A stretch of DNA of 64,000 bases, taken from assembly GCA_021835845.1 (NCBI GenBank), contig JAKBJU010000009.1, positions 37,543-101,542 of the forward strand, in the 5' to 3' direction. The translations under genes and the position numbers were made by a program. The notes beneath the pieces were generated by a model. That model did not search any database. It was not told where the DNA came from and saw only the letters and a program-made list of their open reading frames with translations. Position 1 is the stretch's first letter, and every line of letters begins with the position of its first letter. Positions 9,468 to 18,906 of this stretch are shown piece after piece. This DNA is from Pseudomonadota bacterium (GTDB lineage Bacteria; Pseudomonadota; Gammaproteobacteria; Burkholderiales; JABEVD01).

Positions 9468-12038
9468 TCAGAATTCCTGCCATTCTCCATCTTCGTCGTT
9501 GACCTTGGCGACCTTCTTCTGCGCCGGCTTGGGGGCAGCCCCAGCCGGCTGCTTGTGCAGGGCGGGTTTGGCGGCAGGCTTGCTGGCGATCTGATGCGCG
9601 GATTGAGCGGCCTTCTGCGTCTGGTCGAGCTTGAATACCGCGACAGACTGGCTGAGATTGTCAGCCTGCTCCTGCAGCGATTCGGCTGCTGCTGCAGCTT
9701 CCTCAACGAGCGCTGCGTTCTGCTGGGTCACTTCGTCCATCTGAGTGATCGCCTGATTGACCTGCTCGATTCCCGAGCTCTGTTCGATGGAAGCTGCCGA
9801 GATCTCGGCCATGATGTCGGTCACGCGCTTCACCGAAGTCACGATCTCATCCATTGTCTTGCCTGCCTCCTCGACCAACTTGGTGCCGCCTTCGACCTTG
9901 CTCACCGAGTCCGAAATCAGCTGCTTGATTTCCTTGGCGGCCGCCGCAGATCGCTGCGCAAGGTTGCGCACTTCAGCCGCAACGACAGCGAATCCCCTGC
10001 CCTGCTCACCGGCCCTCGCCGCTTCAACGGCAGCATTCAGGGCCAAGATGTTGGTCTGGAAGGCGATGCCGTCGATCACGGAAATGATGTCGACGATCTT
10101 TCTGGACGATTCGTTGATGCCGGACATGGTATTCACGACTTCGCCCACGACTTCCCCGCCCTTGACCGCAATGGTCGAGGCGGCTGCCGCCATCTGGTTG
10201 GCCTGCTTGGCATTTTCGGCGTTCTGCTTGACCGTCGAGGAAAGCTCCTCCATGCTGGAAGCCGTCTCTTCCAGACTTGACGCCTGTTCCTCGGTGCGCT
10301 GCGAAAGGTTGGTGTTGCCCGCAGCAATTTCCCCTGAAGCGGTCGTGATGAGATCCACGGCCTCGGTGATCTGGCCGATGATTTCGCGCAGATTGTCGAT
10401 GGTCTTGACCACCGCATCGCGCAGAATCGCAAATTCTCCGGTGAACTGCCCTTCCATGGACTTGGTCAGGTCGCCTTCCGCGATGAGCTCCATGATCCGC
10501 CTGGTCTCCTTGAGGACCGCTTCGACTTCGAGCTGGTAATTCTTCTGCGCAGTGATGTCGGATGCGTACTTGACGACCTTGTAGGGCTTGCCGTTGAGAT
10601 CCATGATCGGATTGTAGGAAGCCTGAATCCACACTTCCTTGCCGCCCTTGGCGATGCGCTTGTATTCCCCGGCATCGTATTCGCCACGGTTGAGCTTTTC
10701 CCAGAAGGCGCGGTAGTCGTTGCTGTTGGCGTAGGCCGCATCGACGAACAGGCGGTGATGCTTGCCCTTCACTTCGTCGAGCGTGTAGTTGATCACGGAA
10801 AGGAAGTTGGGATTGGCCGTGATCACCGTGCCGTCCATGGCAAACTCGATCACCCCCTGCGATTTGCCGATCGCGTCGATCTGTCCCTGGGAATCCGCGT
10901 TCTTCAGCTTCTGGGCGGTGATGTCGGTGGCGTATTTCACCACCTTGAAGGGCTTGCCGTTGAGATCCATGATCGGATTATAGGAAGCCTGAATCCACAC
11001 TTCCTTGCCGCCCTTGGCGATGCGCTTGTATTCCCCGGCATCGTATACGCCGCGGTTGAGCTTGTCCCAGAAGGCCCTATAGTCAGGGCTGTTGGCATAG
11101 GCCGCATCGACGAACAGGCTGTGGTGCTTGCCCTTGACTTCATCGAGCGTGTAGTTGATCACGGAAAGGAAGTTCGGATTGGCGTTGAGCACCGTGCCGT
11201 CCATGGCGAACTCGATCACGCCCTGCGATTTGCCGATCGCCTCTATCTGCCCTGCGAAGTCGGCATTCTTCAGTTTCTGGGCGGTGATGTCTGTGGCGTA
11301 TTTCACCACCTTGAAGGGCTTGCCGTTGAGATCCATGATCGGATTGTAGGAAGCCTGAATCCACACTTCCTTGCCCCCCTTTCCGATGCGCTTGTATTCG
11401 CCGGCATCGTATTCGCCGCGGTTGAGTTTGTCCCAGAAGGCGCGGTAATCCGGGCTGTTGGCGTATGCCGCATCGACGAACAGGCGGTGATGCTTGCCTT
11501 TCACTTCGTCGAGCGTGTAGTTGATCGCGGAGAGGAAATTCGGGTTGGCGTTGAGCACCGTGCCGTCCATGCCGAACTCGATCACCCCCTGGGATTTGCC
11601 GATGGCGTCGATCTGCCCATGAAAATCAGCAGTCTTCAGCTTCTGCGCAGTGATGTCGGTGGCGAACTTGATGACCTTGTAGGGCCTGCCGTTGCGGTCG
11701 AGTATGGGATTGTAGGAAGCCTGAATCCACACTTCCTTGCCCCCCTTTCCGATGCGCTTGTATTCGCCGGCATCGTATTCGCCGCGGTTGAGTTTTTCCC
11801 AGAAGGCGCGGTAGTCAGGGCTGTTGGCGTAGGCAGGATCGACGAACATGCGATGATGCTTGCCTTTCACTTCTTCCATCGAATAATTGAGGACGCCGAG
11901 AAAATTCTGGTTTGCTGAAATCACCGTGCCGTCCATGGCAAATTCGATCATTCCCATGGATTTGCCGATCGCCGCAACCTGGGAACGCAAATCGGCCAAT
12001 TCTTCCGAATGATCATCGCGTGAGGAAAAGAAGCCCAT
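9468..12038 (-). CDS. Soluble methyl-accepting receptor with four tandem PAS domains
   Basis: An 856-residue cytoplasmic chemoreceptor with no membrane segment. Residues 20-507 are four near-identical 122-residue PAS units, each containing KGKHH-[RS]-[ML]-FVD, KLNRG and [11 protein letters not shown], similar to the PAS domains of BdlA/Aer-type sensors. A HAMP-like linker follows ([11 protein letters not shown]), then a signalling hairpin with the tip [20 protein letters not shown]. The C-terminus EWQEF fits the x-W-x-x-F CheR/CheB-binding pentapeptide. It sits between cheW and cheR, so it is the operon's own receptor. Redox, O2 or heme sensing is likely from the PAS type but no ligand is proven. 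Confidence 0.93.
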   Translation of the reverse strand: MGFFSSRDDHSEELADLRSQVAAIGKSMGMIEFAMDGTVISANQNFLGVLNYSMEEVKGKHHRMFVDPAYANSPDYRAFWEKLNRGEYDAGEYKRIGKGGKEVWIQASYNPILDRNGRPYKVIKFATDITAQKLKTADFHGQIDAIGKSQGVIEFGMDGTVLNANPNFLSAINYTLDEVKGKHHRLFVDAAYANSPDYRAFWDKLNRGEYDAGEYKRIGKGGKEVWIQASYNPIMDLNGKPFKVVKYATDITAQKLKNADFAGQIEAIGKSQGVIEFAMDGTVLNANPNFLSVINYTLDEVKGKHHSLFVDAAYANSPDYRAFWDKLNRGVYDAGEYKRIAKGGKEVWIQASYNPIMDLNGKPFKVVKYATDITAQKLKNADSQGQIDAIGKSQGVIEFAMDGTVITANPNFLSVINYTLDEVKGKHHRLFVDAAYANSNDYRAFWEKLNRGEYDAGEYKRIAKGGKEVWIQASYNPIMDLNGKPYKVVKYASDITAQKNYQLEVEAVLKETRRIMELIAEGDLTKSMEGQFTGEFAILRDAVVKTIDNLREIIGQITEAVDLITTASGEIAAGNTNLSQRTEEQASSLEETASSMEELSSTVKQNAENAKQANQMAAAASTIAVKGGEVVGEVVNTMSGINESSRKIVDIISVIDGIAFQTNILALNAAVEAARAGEQGRGFAVVAAEVRNLAQRSAAAAKEIKQLISDSVSKVEGGTKLVEEAGKTMDEIVTSVKRVTDIMAEISAASIEQSSGIEQVNQAITQMDEVTQQNAALVEEAAAAAESLQEQADNLSQSVAVFKLDQTQKAAQSAHQIASKPAAKPALHKQPAGAAPKPAQKKVAKVNDEDGEWQEF
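10518..11981 (-). repeat. Four tandem 366-bp PAS-coding repeats
   Basis: Units at 11616-11981, 11250-11615, 10884-11249 and 10518-10883 each encode 122 residues, beginning with Q-x-x-AIGKS and ending in DITAQK plus a short linker. Long DNA stretches are identical between units, for example around ATCCACACTTCCTTGCC. This points to recent duplication or continuing gene conversion. Confidence 0.9.
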
Positions 12039-12084
12039 TTCATTTCTCCTTAAAATTGATTGACCCGCTGCATGTATGTTTCAA

Positions 12085-12552
12085 TTAAGCTGCAATGCTT
12101 TCGACAAGCTCCATTTCGCTGCTCGTCATCAACCTTTCAATGTCGACAAGAATCAGCATTCTTTCATCCACTGTCCCGATCCCCATGACATACTTGGTGT
12201 CGATCCCCGAGCCGAATTCGGGGGCCGACTTGATCTGCTCGGCATTGAGCGTCAGGACGTCAGACACGCCGTCCACGACCATGCCGACCACCCGGTTGGC
12301 CACATTCAGAATGATCACCACGGTGAATTCGTCGTAATCCATCTTGCCAAGGTGGAACTTGATGCGCATGTCGATGATCGGCACGATGATTCCCCTTAGG
12401 TTGATCACGCCCTTGATGAATTGCGGCGTGTTCGCGATCTGGGTCACGGCATCGTATCCCCTGATTTCCTGAACCTTCAGTATCTCGATGCCGTATTCCT
12501 CGTGGCCGAGGGTGAAGGTCAGAAACTCCCTGCTCAATTCTTCGATGCTCAT
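12085..12552 (-). CDS. cheW: Chemotaxis coupling protein CheW
   Basis: A 155-residue adaptor linking receptors to CheA. Family features are [21 protein letters not shown], the NLRG motif in [15 protein letters not shown], and VVDGVSDVL. It lies 46 bases upstream of the four-PAS receptor and 25 bases downstream of cheA in the same operon. Length is normal for the family. Confidence 0.95.
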   Translation of the reverse strand: MSIEELSREFLTFTLGHEEYGIEILKVQEIRGYDAVTQIANTPQFIKGVINLRGIIVPIIDMRIKFHLGKMDYDEFTVVIILNVANRVVGMVVDGVSDVLTLNAEQIKSAPEFGSGIDTKYVMGIGTVDERMLILVDIERLMTSSEMELVESIAA

Positions 12553-12577
12553 AGAAGCCTCCCTCGATATTGAAAAT

Positions 12578-14599
12578 TCAACTCTTTGTCAATTTGGCAA
12601 GCGCCCCGACGTCCAGGATCAGGGCCACCGTACCGTCTCCCATGATGGTCGCGGCGGAAATGCATTCGACCTTGCGGTAATTGGTTTCCAGCGCCTTGAT
12701 GACGACCTGGTGCTGGCCCACCAGTTCGTCCACGAGCAGGGCTGCCTTCCTGCCTTCGGCTTCGATCAGAACCACGATGCCCTGATGGGGCTCGGTGATT
12801 CTGGGTTCGATGTTGAAGACCTGATGCAGGGCGATGAGCGGAATGTATTCTCCGCGCACGTGAACGACCCGGCCCTTGCCTGCTACCGTTTTCACTTCCT
12901 CGGGTTTGGGTTGGAGCGATTCGGTGATGAAGGTCAGCGGCAGTATGAATATCTGATTTCCCACCGCGATCGACATGCCGTCGAGAATCGCCAGCGTCAA
13001 TGGCAGTCTGATGGTGATGCATGAGCCCTGGTCCGGATAGGAATCGACTTCCACTTTTCCGTTCATGGCGGCGATGTTCTTCTTCACCACGTCCATGCCT
13101 ACGCCGCGTCCTGACACGTCGGTGACGGTTTCCGCAGTCGAGAATCCGGGCGCGAAGATGAGCTGCCAGACTTCGGCATCGGACATGTCGTCGCTCACGG
13201 GAATGCCTTTTTCCCTGGCCTTTGCCAGGATTCTCTGGCGGTTGAGTCCGGCGCCGTCGTCGCTCACCGAGATGACGATGTTCCCGCCCTGGTGCGCGGC
13301 CTGCAGCGTAACCTTCCCCTGGGCGGGCTTGCCCTTGGCGATTCTGGCCTCGGGCATTTCGATGCCGTGATCCAGGCTGTTTCTCACCAGATGGGTGAGC
13401 GGATCCGTGATTTTTTCGATGAGGCTCTTGTCGAGTTCAGTGCCTTCGCCAACTGTGACGAGCTCGATGTCCTTGCCGAGCTTGGAAGCGAGATCCCTGA
13501 CCAGCCTGGGAAAACGGCTGAACACGAAGCTGATCGGCATCATGCGTATGGACATCACCGATTCCTGCAGATCGCGGGTATTCCGCTCCAACTGGGAAAG
13601 CCCGTTCGAAAGTCTTTCGCTGAGGCTCGGATCGAGCCCGTTGGCCGTCTGGGCAAGCATGGCCTGGGTGATGACAAGCTCTCCGACCAGATTGATCAGC
13701 TGGTCTACCTTGTCGATGCCCACCCGGATGGAAGCAGCCTCGGCGCCGCCTTGCTTGTCGGACGATCTGCGGCCGGTCTTGGCCTCCTGCTGAACCGGGC
13801 TGTCCGAAGTCGGCTCTGGCGCTGAAGCGACTTCCCTGGGTGGCTCGGGGATGGGCTCGAAAAAACCGTAGCCTTCCGGCTCCTGTTGTTGGGGGGGGGC
13901 TTCGAAAAAACCGTAGCCGGGATCTTCCTGAACGTCCGCATCCGAGAAAAAGCCGTAGCCCGGGTCTTCTGCGCTGATTTCGACTTCATCAGGCTGGGCA
14001 TGGAATGAAAAGATTTCTTCGATCTCGCCCTTACCGGATGCGGTTTCGAGCGTCATCGCCCACCCGCCTTGGTCGCTTTTCGCATGCTCCAGCTTTCCGA
14101 GCTGCCCAAGGGCTGAAATCAGATCATCCAGCTTGACGTTCTCGGGCTCCCTGGGGACGAAACTGATCCGGAAGCACTCCGTGGCGGGTGGAGCGCTTTC
14201 CTTGACTTGAGCATCGTCGGTAAGCCGGTGCAGCCTTTCTGAAACAGCCCTGGCCTCTTCAGGATTGACTTCCGAGCCATGCTGATGCCCATCGAGCTGG
14301 CCGCGCAGCACGTCGACTGCCTCGAGGAACACATCGACCATTTCGCTTCTCAGTCGCAGTTCGCTCTTTCTCAACCGGTCGAGGAGCGATTCGAGAATAT
14401 GGGTCACCTCGGTCATGTCGCTGAAGCCAAATGTGCCGCTGTTGCCCTTGATCGAGTGGGCTGCGCGGAAAATCGCATTGAGGTCGTCGGGAGAGGGGGA
14501 GGCGACATCCATGGCGAGCAGAAGCTGCTCCATTTCGTTCAGGTGCTCCGCGGTTTCCTCGAAAAACACCTGATAGAACTGGCTCAAATCGCTCGTCAT
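12578..14599 (-). CDS. cheA: Chemotaxis histidine kinase CheA
   Basis: A 673-residue kinase. P1 (Hpt) has the phosphorylated His48 in [18 protein letters not shown]2-like domain spans about 145-215. A proline/acid-rich linker carries three copies of GYGFF. Then come the P3 dimerisation domain ([17 protein letters not shown]), the ATP domain with [17 protein letters not shown] and GRGVGMDVV, and a CheW-like P5. I chose the ATG at 14599 because a GGGGGAT ribosome site precedes it and the Hpt fold starts there. It follows cheY by 11 bases. Confidence 0.95.
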   Translation of the reverse strand: MTSDLSQFYQVFFEETAEHLNEMEQLLLAMDVASPSPDDLNAIFRAAHSIKGNSGTFGFSDMTEVTHILESLLDRLRKSELRLRSEMVDVFLEAVDVLRGQLDGHQHGSEVNPEEARAVSERLHRLTDDAQVKESAPPATECFRISFVPREPENVKLDDLISALGQLGKLEHAKSDQGGWAMTLETASGKGEIEEIFSFHAQPDEVEISAEDPGYGFFSDADVQEDPGYGFFEAPPQQQEPEGYGFFEPIPEPPREVASAPEPTSDSPVQQEAKTGRRSSDKQGGAEAASIRVGIDKVDQLINLVGELVITQAMLAQTANGLDPSLSERLSNGLSQLERNTRDLQESVMSIRMMPISFVFSRFPRLVRDLASKLGKDIELVTVGEGTELDKSLIEKITDPLTHLVRNSLDHGIEMPEARIAKGKPAQGKVTLQAAHQGGNIVISVSDDGAGLNRQRILAKAREKGIPVSDDMSDAEVWQLIFAPGFSTAETVTDVSGRGVGMDVVKKNIAAMNGKVEVDSYPDQGSCITIRLPLTLAILDGMSIAVGNQIFILPLTFITESLQPKPEEVKTVAGKGRVVHVRGEYIPLIALHQVFNIEPRITEPHQGIVVLIEAEGRKAALLVDELVGQHQVVIKALETNYRKVECISAATIMGDGTVALILDVGALAKLTKS

Positions 14600-14610
14600 T
14601 CCAGATCCCC

Positions 14611-14976
14611 CTAACCGATGACTTTTTTCACGACTTCGAGAAGACGCTGCGGGTCGAATGGCTTGACCAGCCACCCGGTAGCCCCCGCAGTTCTCCCTTG
14701 CGCCTTCATTGCTTCGCTGGATTCGGTAGTGAGCATCAGTATCGGAACGCTCTTGTACTGGGGCAGGGCGCGAAGCGACTTGATCATGGTGAGTCCGTCC
14801 ATGTTCGGCATGTTCTGATCGGTGAGAATCAGGTTGAATGATTTCGACTTCGCCTTGTTCAGTCCATCCTGTCCATCGCTTGCTTCGACTACTTCGTACC
14901 CGGCCCCCTTCAGGGTGAATCCGACCATCTGCCTGATCGATGCCGAATCATCCACTGCAAGAATTGACTTAGCCAT
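14611..14976 (-). CDS. cheY: Chemotaxis response regulator CheY
   Basis: A 121-residue single-domain receiver. Key residues are Asp9/Asp10, phospho-acceptor Asp53 in ILTDQNMPNMDG, Thr83/Thr84 and Lys105 in LVKPF. It lies directly between a receptor with a CheZ-like motif and cheA, so it is the expected CheA substrate. It carries the signal to the flagellar motor, or possibly to a non-flagellar output. Confidence 0.94.
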   Translation of the reverse strand: MAKSILAVDDSASIRQMVGFTLKGAGYEVVEASDGQDGLNKAKSKSFNLILTDQNMPNMDGLTMIKSLRALPQYKSVPILMLTTESSEAMKAQGRTAGATGWLVKPFDPQRLLEVVKKVIG

Positions 14977-14994
14977 TTTTAATCCTCAAATTTC

Positions 14995-16209
14995 CTAAAA
15001 AAGTTCTATATCGCCGGAATCCATGTGCGTCTGGGAAACCGGATTGTGCTTGGCGGTTTTGACAAGCTCGGATGCTTCCTCGATCGCCTTGTGAAAACGG
15101 TTGAGCCTGACGAGGCATTCTGCCCGGGAGCTGTCCGTCTTGTTGGCCTCTTCGAGAGAAAGCCCTGCTATGCTGTCAATGATCAGATTGATGTTGTCTA
15201 TTCTGTTGCGGATGTGGCCCAGCAGCTGGGTTGCAAGATCCTGGAATTGCAGCGACGTGATCGCAACGCGAACGCTTTCGGCCACGTCCGCCGAGATGAC
15301 GGACACTTCTTCCACGGCATGCTCCATTTCCGAATTCAATGAGCCGACATCCACCAAGGCGCGTTCAGCTTCCTCCTTGGCCTGAAGCGCATGATTCATG
15401 TCCTGGGAAGCCATGCCGCGTATGGCCGCTTCCGCGGTGGATACGGAAGAGTAGACCTCGTCTATCAGCGTCCTGATTTCCTGGCTGAGGCTGTTCGCCT
15501 TGTCCGAAAGCGAGCGGACCTCGTCTGCCACCACCGCAAATCCCCGTCCTGCTTCGCCTGCCCGGGCTGCCTCGATCGCGGCATTCAAGGCCAGCAGATT
15601 GGTTTGCCTTGATATGTCCTCGATGTCTCCCAGGATATTGCCGACCTTGCGCACCACATCGGAGATTTCATCCATCATGATGACAAGGCCGGCCGCGGAT
15701 GAACTTGTTTCAACGGTCGTATTCACGAAAAGCTGCAGGGTCGAGGTCATTTCCGTGACAAATTCCTCGAATGAACGGTTTTCGCCATTCTGATCATCGG
15801 CACTGGCCTTTCCCATATTCAGAGCGATTTCCTGCTGGCGCCTCGCGCTCGAGTCCATGCCGGTGAAGCTCGAAACCAGCTTCTCTATGGCATCGGCTAG
15901 GATGGATTGAACCTGCCTGATTTCCTCGATGCTTTCGCTGTTCAGCGCGTTCAATTCGATGGAAAGCTGGTTGAAGAGCTGATGGGTTTTTCTGCTCAGC
16001 TCGTCGACTTCCTTGTCTACCGAATTCCAGTCCAGCAGATATTTCGCCTCGAGCTTCCTGAGCCCGATCATGAACATGCCCATCCAGCCGAAATAAACCA
16101 GGCCGACCAGAACGAGATCGAATTGGTCATTATGAAAAAGCGCGACCAAGGCCATCAAGACCAGGCCGCCAGCCCCCCCCAATGCCAGGAATTTTGATGA
16201 ATCACTCAT
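14995..16209 (-). CDS. Membrane-anchored receptor-like protein with CheZ-like phosphatase motif
   Basis: A 404-residue protein with two N-terminal hydrophobic segments (about 8-24 and 31-50) and no periplasmic ligand domain. A helical region leads to a short MCP signalling tip at 197-235 ([20 protein letters not shown]). After it, [14 protein letters not shown] has Asp324 and Gln328 in the D-x3-Q spacing of CheZ, whose catalytic residues are Asp143 and Gln147 in FQDLTGQ. The C-terminus SGDIELF is a short acidic/hydrophobic tail. The gene is immediately upstream of cheY (18 bases), a normal place for a CheY partner, and no cheZ is seen. A paralogue lies at 33.6 kb. CheY dephosphorylation is inferred. 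Confidence 0.85.
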   Translation of the reverse strand: MSDSSKFLALGGAGGLVLMALVALFHNDQFDLVLVGLVYFGWMGMFMIGLRKLEAKYLLDWNSVDKEVDELSRKTHQLFNQLSIELNALNSESIEEIRQVQSILADAIEKLVSSFTGMDSSARRQQEIALNMGKASADDQNGENRSFEEFVTEMTSTLQLFVNTTVETSSSAAGLVIMMDEISDVVRKVGNILGDIEDISRQTNLLALNAAIEAARAGEAGRGFAVVADEVRSLSDKANSLSQEIRTLIDEVYSSVSTAEAAIRGMASQDMNHALQAKEEAERALVDVGSLNSEMEHAVEEVSVISADVAESVRVAITSLQFQDLATQLLGHIRNRIDNINLIIDSIAGLSLEEANKTDSSRAECLVRLNRFHKAIEEASELVKTAKHNPVSQTHMDSGDIELF

Positions 16210-16309
16210 TTATAGGCATCTGGCACCATTGTGCATTTTCATCTTCAGTACATTCATATTGAGTATATCATCAATTAGAACAGATCAATATCCTTGTGGT
16301 CAATATGGA

Positions 16310-18214
16310 TTAACTCATTGCGATCAATGCGCGGAATGCCTGATTTGCCGAGCGGACAGCGCTGCTTGCCGAATTCCGGTCGGCAAGCTGATTGCGCAGC
16401 AATTCCAGAACCTTCTCCCACCGGCCATGTTCGTCGCGATGAATCCCGAAATAGCGAAGAGGCAGCGCATCGCCAAGGCGGCATCGGAGATGATCTGCGA
16501 TGATCGCCGAACCTCCGCTTGACCCTTCCATCACGTAAACGAGGCCATATGCTTCATCAACCGAACTCAAGGAAAACGGCGGATCGACAACGTCCAGTGG
16601 CATTTCGTTGAGCGCATGCAAGTCTGCAAGAAGAAGCGGCAGTCTCGATCTGTACAGGGGCGAAAAAATGGTCGAGCCGAGCAGCGAGATCAGCTTGTCT
16701 TCGAAAGTCGACAGGAAGCGGAACAGCACCTTGAGTGCGGCCGCATAATCGGAAATGGCGACATCTGGCCGAAGCAATCTTGAAAAAGTGTCCTTTTCCT
16801 CCAGCTGACGGTGCAGCGGCATGATGCTCTCCCTGAGCAGGCACACGGCATCGAATTCAGGCATGGATGAAGAGCTCGCGCATCTTGAAAAGCCTGAGCT
16901 TCGATTCGTTGTTCCATGGCCGACAATATCCCAGCCGCTTCTCGACCCATTTTTCGAACGATCGCTGACCAGATTGTGTCTCGCGAAAACGATCATGTCA
17001 CGCAACGTCTTTCCCGCTTCGAAAGAATGGCCTACCGGCCTGAAATAGCGTTCGAGATCCTGGCCGGAAACCTGGTTCATCAAGGCAGCAGGATAGATGC
17101 CTCGCCTTGCGAAATTGAGCGCATCGTCGTCGAGATCGGTGGCGAAGATCTGGATCCGGTATTCGGGCAGTTGCGCCCCGAGGACGTTGGCGAAAATCAT
17201 GGCGATCGAGTAGGCTTCTTCACCGGTTGCGCATCCGGACACCCAGACCCGGATTTCGCTCCCCGGAGCTTTTTGTCTGCAGATTTCCCTGGCAGTTTCC
17301 TCGAGGGCATCGAAGGCTTCCCTGTCCCTGAAGAATGCGGTGACCGAAATCAGGATGTCCTTGGCAAGCTTGTCGATTTCCTCGGGATGGTTTTCCACCC
17401 AGTCGAGATATTCGGCAAGGTCGCGACAGCCAGTTGCGATCTCCCTGCGCCGGATTCTCCTGGTCAGCGTGCTGGTCTTGTAGCCGGAAAAATCCGAATT
17501 CAGCTTGTCCTTGATCGCACCCAGCAGTCTTTCAAGGAGATCCGGCCTTATATCGCCCCTTTTCTCCGGCAAGACGGATTCGAACAGGGCGAGCAGGCTG
17601 GAGGCTATTTCCTCGGGAGACAGGATCTGGTCGACCACACCGGCCTCGATGGCCGATCTTGGCATGCCGTCGTATTTCGCTGATTCAGGCCGTTGCGCAA
17701 AGGTATACCCGCCTGCTGCCTGGATCGCACGCAGACCCGAAGTGCCGTCCGAGCCGGTACCAGAGAGCACTATGCCGATCGCCGATTCGCCTCTTTCGGC
17801 AGCCAGAGAAACCAGAAAGTGATTGATGGAGGGCTTGGGCACCACTTCCGGCGGTGCCGCAGCAAGGCAGATTCGCCCATCCTTGATGGATGCATTCGAG
17901 TTCGACGGGACTACGTAAAGTGTGCCGTGTATCGGCAGATCGCCATCTTCCGCCTCCTTCACCGGCATGTGCGTCTCCCGGGACAGGATTTCGACCATCA
18001 TGCTGCGGTGGCTGGGAGAAAGATGCTGCAGGATCACGTATGCGTAAGGCAAATCCGGGCGGAGGTAGCGAATCAGCTGGGTGATCGCCTCAAGCCCGCC
18101 AGCCGATGCGCCTATCCCTGCAATGTAGATTTCCTCATCCGCCAAGGCCGGAATGACCTCCCCTGAATCCGAACTGGATATGGCGGGTGTCGGCGAGGCA
18201 ATGCTTTCATTCAT
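16310..18214 (-). CDS. CheB-CheR hybrid truncated in the methylase and fused in frame to heme oxygenase
   Basis: The 634-residue frame starts at ATG 18214. The methylesterase domain has the full triad: Ser in GIGASAGG, His in LQHLSPSHRS and Asp in SGTGSDGTSG. There is no receiver. The CheR domain follows with SVTAFFRD and WVSGCATGEEAYS, but stops at FARHNLVSD, before the expected SCRNLLIYL motif. About 32 residues of unlike composition follow. Then from Met 16864 comes a complete 184-residue heme-oxygenase-like domain (LHRQLE with proximal His, YVMEGSSGGS), of the type linked to bacteriophytochromes. A deletion probably joined two genes. Heme oxygenase may also be translated alone from 16864. 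Confidence 0.82.
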   Translation of the reverse strand: MNESIASPTPAISSSDSGEVIPALADEEIYIAGIGASAGGLEAITQLIRYLRPDLPYAYVILQHLSPSHRSMMVEILSRETHMPVKEAEDGDLPIHGTLYVVPSNSNASIKDGRICLAAAPPEVVPKPSINHFLVSLAAERGESAIGIVLSGTGSDGTSGLRAIQAAGGYTFAQRPESAKYDGMPRSAIEAGVVDQILSPEEIASSLLALFESVLPEKRGDIRPDLLERLLGAIKDKLNSDFSGYKTSTLTRRIRRREIATGCRDLAEYLDWVENHPEEIDKLAKDILISVTAFFRDREAFDALEETAREICRQKAPGSEIRVWVSGCATGEEAYSIAMIFANVLGAQLPEYRIQIFATDLDDDALNFARRGIYPAALMNQVSGQDLERYFRPVGHSFEAGKTLRDMIVFARHNLVSDRSKNGSRSGWDIVGHGTTNRSSGFSRCASSSSMPEFDAVCLLRESIMPLHRQLEEKDTFSRLLRPDVAISDYAAALKVLFRFLSTFEDKLISLLGSTIFSPLYRSRLPLLLADLHALNEMPLDVVDPPFSLSSVDEAYGLVYVMEGSSGGSAIIADHLRCRLGDALPLRYFGIHRDEHGRWEKVLELLRNQLADRNSASSAVRSANQAFRALIAMS

Positions 18215-18399
18215 TATTAGATTCTCTGTATCCGAATCCAGCTCACTTTGGCCAGGAAATTGAGAGCAGGTTGAATCGTTCCAGGACAATCTCCCAACAT
18301 GAAGTCTATCATCATATTGATCGTGCATTCATCAATTATTTTTGGGGATGGATCGGTTGGGAATTCATGGGCTGATGAAATGGATTTCTTTTCCCGATC

Positions 18400-18780
18400 T
18401 CAAGAAATCCTATGGCAACTGAGGAGGTTGGAATTGTTGAGTACCGATCCGACCGTCTCGCGCAGGGCTTCGTGATTCGCGCCTTTGTTCCAGTATCCGG
18501 CCACGCCAAGTGCTGCGCCCAGCACAGGGATTTCGAGATCCTGCACGCCAGAACACAAAATGACAGGCGCAATCTTCTTCAGTTCCGGGACGACTTCCTG
18601 GAAGAGCTCAGCATCTCGTTCGAGATAGAAATCTAGAATGATCAGGTCGGTTCGATCAATCTGCTTCCTCGCCTCGGCCAGGCCGGATGCTGTCCTGACT
18701 TCTCCGAATTCGCCAAGAAATGTCCTGTAGAATTTGAGCATGTCCGGGTCGTCGTCGATGGCCAGTATGATTTTCTTCAT
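18400..18780 (-). CDS. Stand-alone response-regulator receiver
   Basis: A 126-residue receiver domain. Acidic residues DDDPD at 9-13, phospho-acceptor Asp50 in LIILDFYLERD and a Lys near 105 in WNKGAN are present. The start at 18780 is chosen for its GGGGAG ribosome site and because the fold begins with MKKIILAIDD. It has no output domain. It may be the first gene of the minus-strand chemotaxis cluster, 185 bases before the CheB-CheR hybrid. The phosphodonor is unknown. Confidence 0.88.
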   Translation of the reverse strand: MKKIILAIDDDPDMLKFYRTFLGEFGEVRTASGLAEARKQIDRTDLIILDFYLERDAELFQEVVPELKKIAPVILCSGVQDLEIPVLGAALGVAGYWNKGANHEALRETVGSVLNNSNLLSCHRIS

Positions 18781-18851
18781 GATCTCCCCGCTGATCCTGG
18801 AAGTTGAATGCGAATCTTCACGCACGCAGTCCCGGATTTGCCTCTGCATTA

Positions 18852-18877
18852 TTGAACGTTTACTATACTACTATAAT
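18852..18877 (+). promoter_or_regulatory. Possible promoter of the receiver-metallohydrolase gene
   Basis: A perfect -10 hexamer TATAAT (18872-18877) lies 30 bases before the ATG at 18907. TTGAAC (18852-18857) precedes it but with only 14 bases of spacing, so the -35 is doubtful. It lies in the divergent region between two receiver genes. Confidence 0.3.
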
Positions 18878-18906
18878 TTTGTCGCAAAGGCGGGGGGGCT
18901 TCAAGC

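Noticed and set aside
9168..10280. Long plus-strand frame over cheR and the four-PAS receptor
   Set aside because: Antisense shadow produced by the codon bias of the minus-strand genes.
10518..11981. Tandem repeats considered as a CRISPR-like array
   Set aside because: Units are 366 bp and encode PAS domains in frame; there are no short repeats with unique spacers here or elsewhere in the window.
16221..16236. Possible sigma-54 promoter TGGCAC...TGCA upstream of the chemotaxis operon
   Set aside because: The GG-GC spacing is one base short and it points away from the minus-strand operon.
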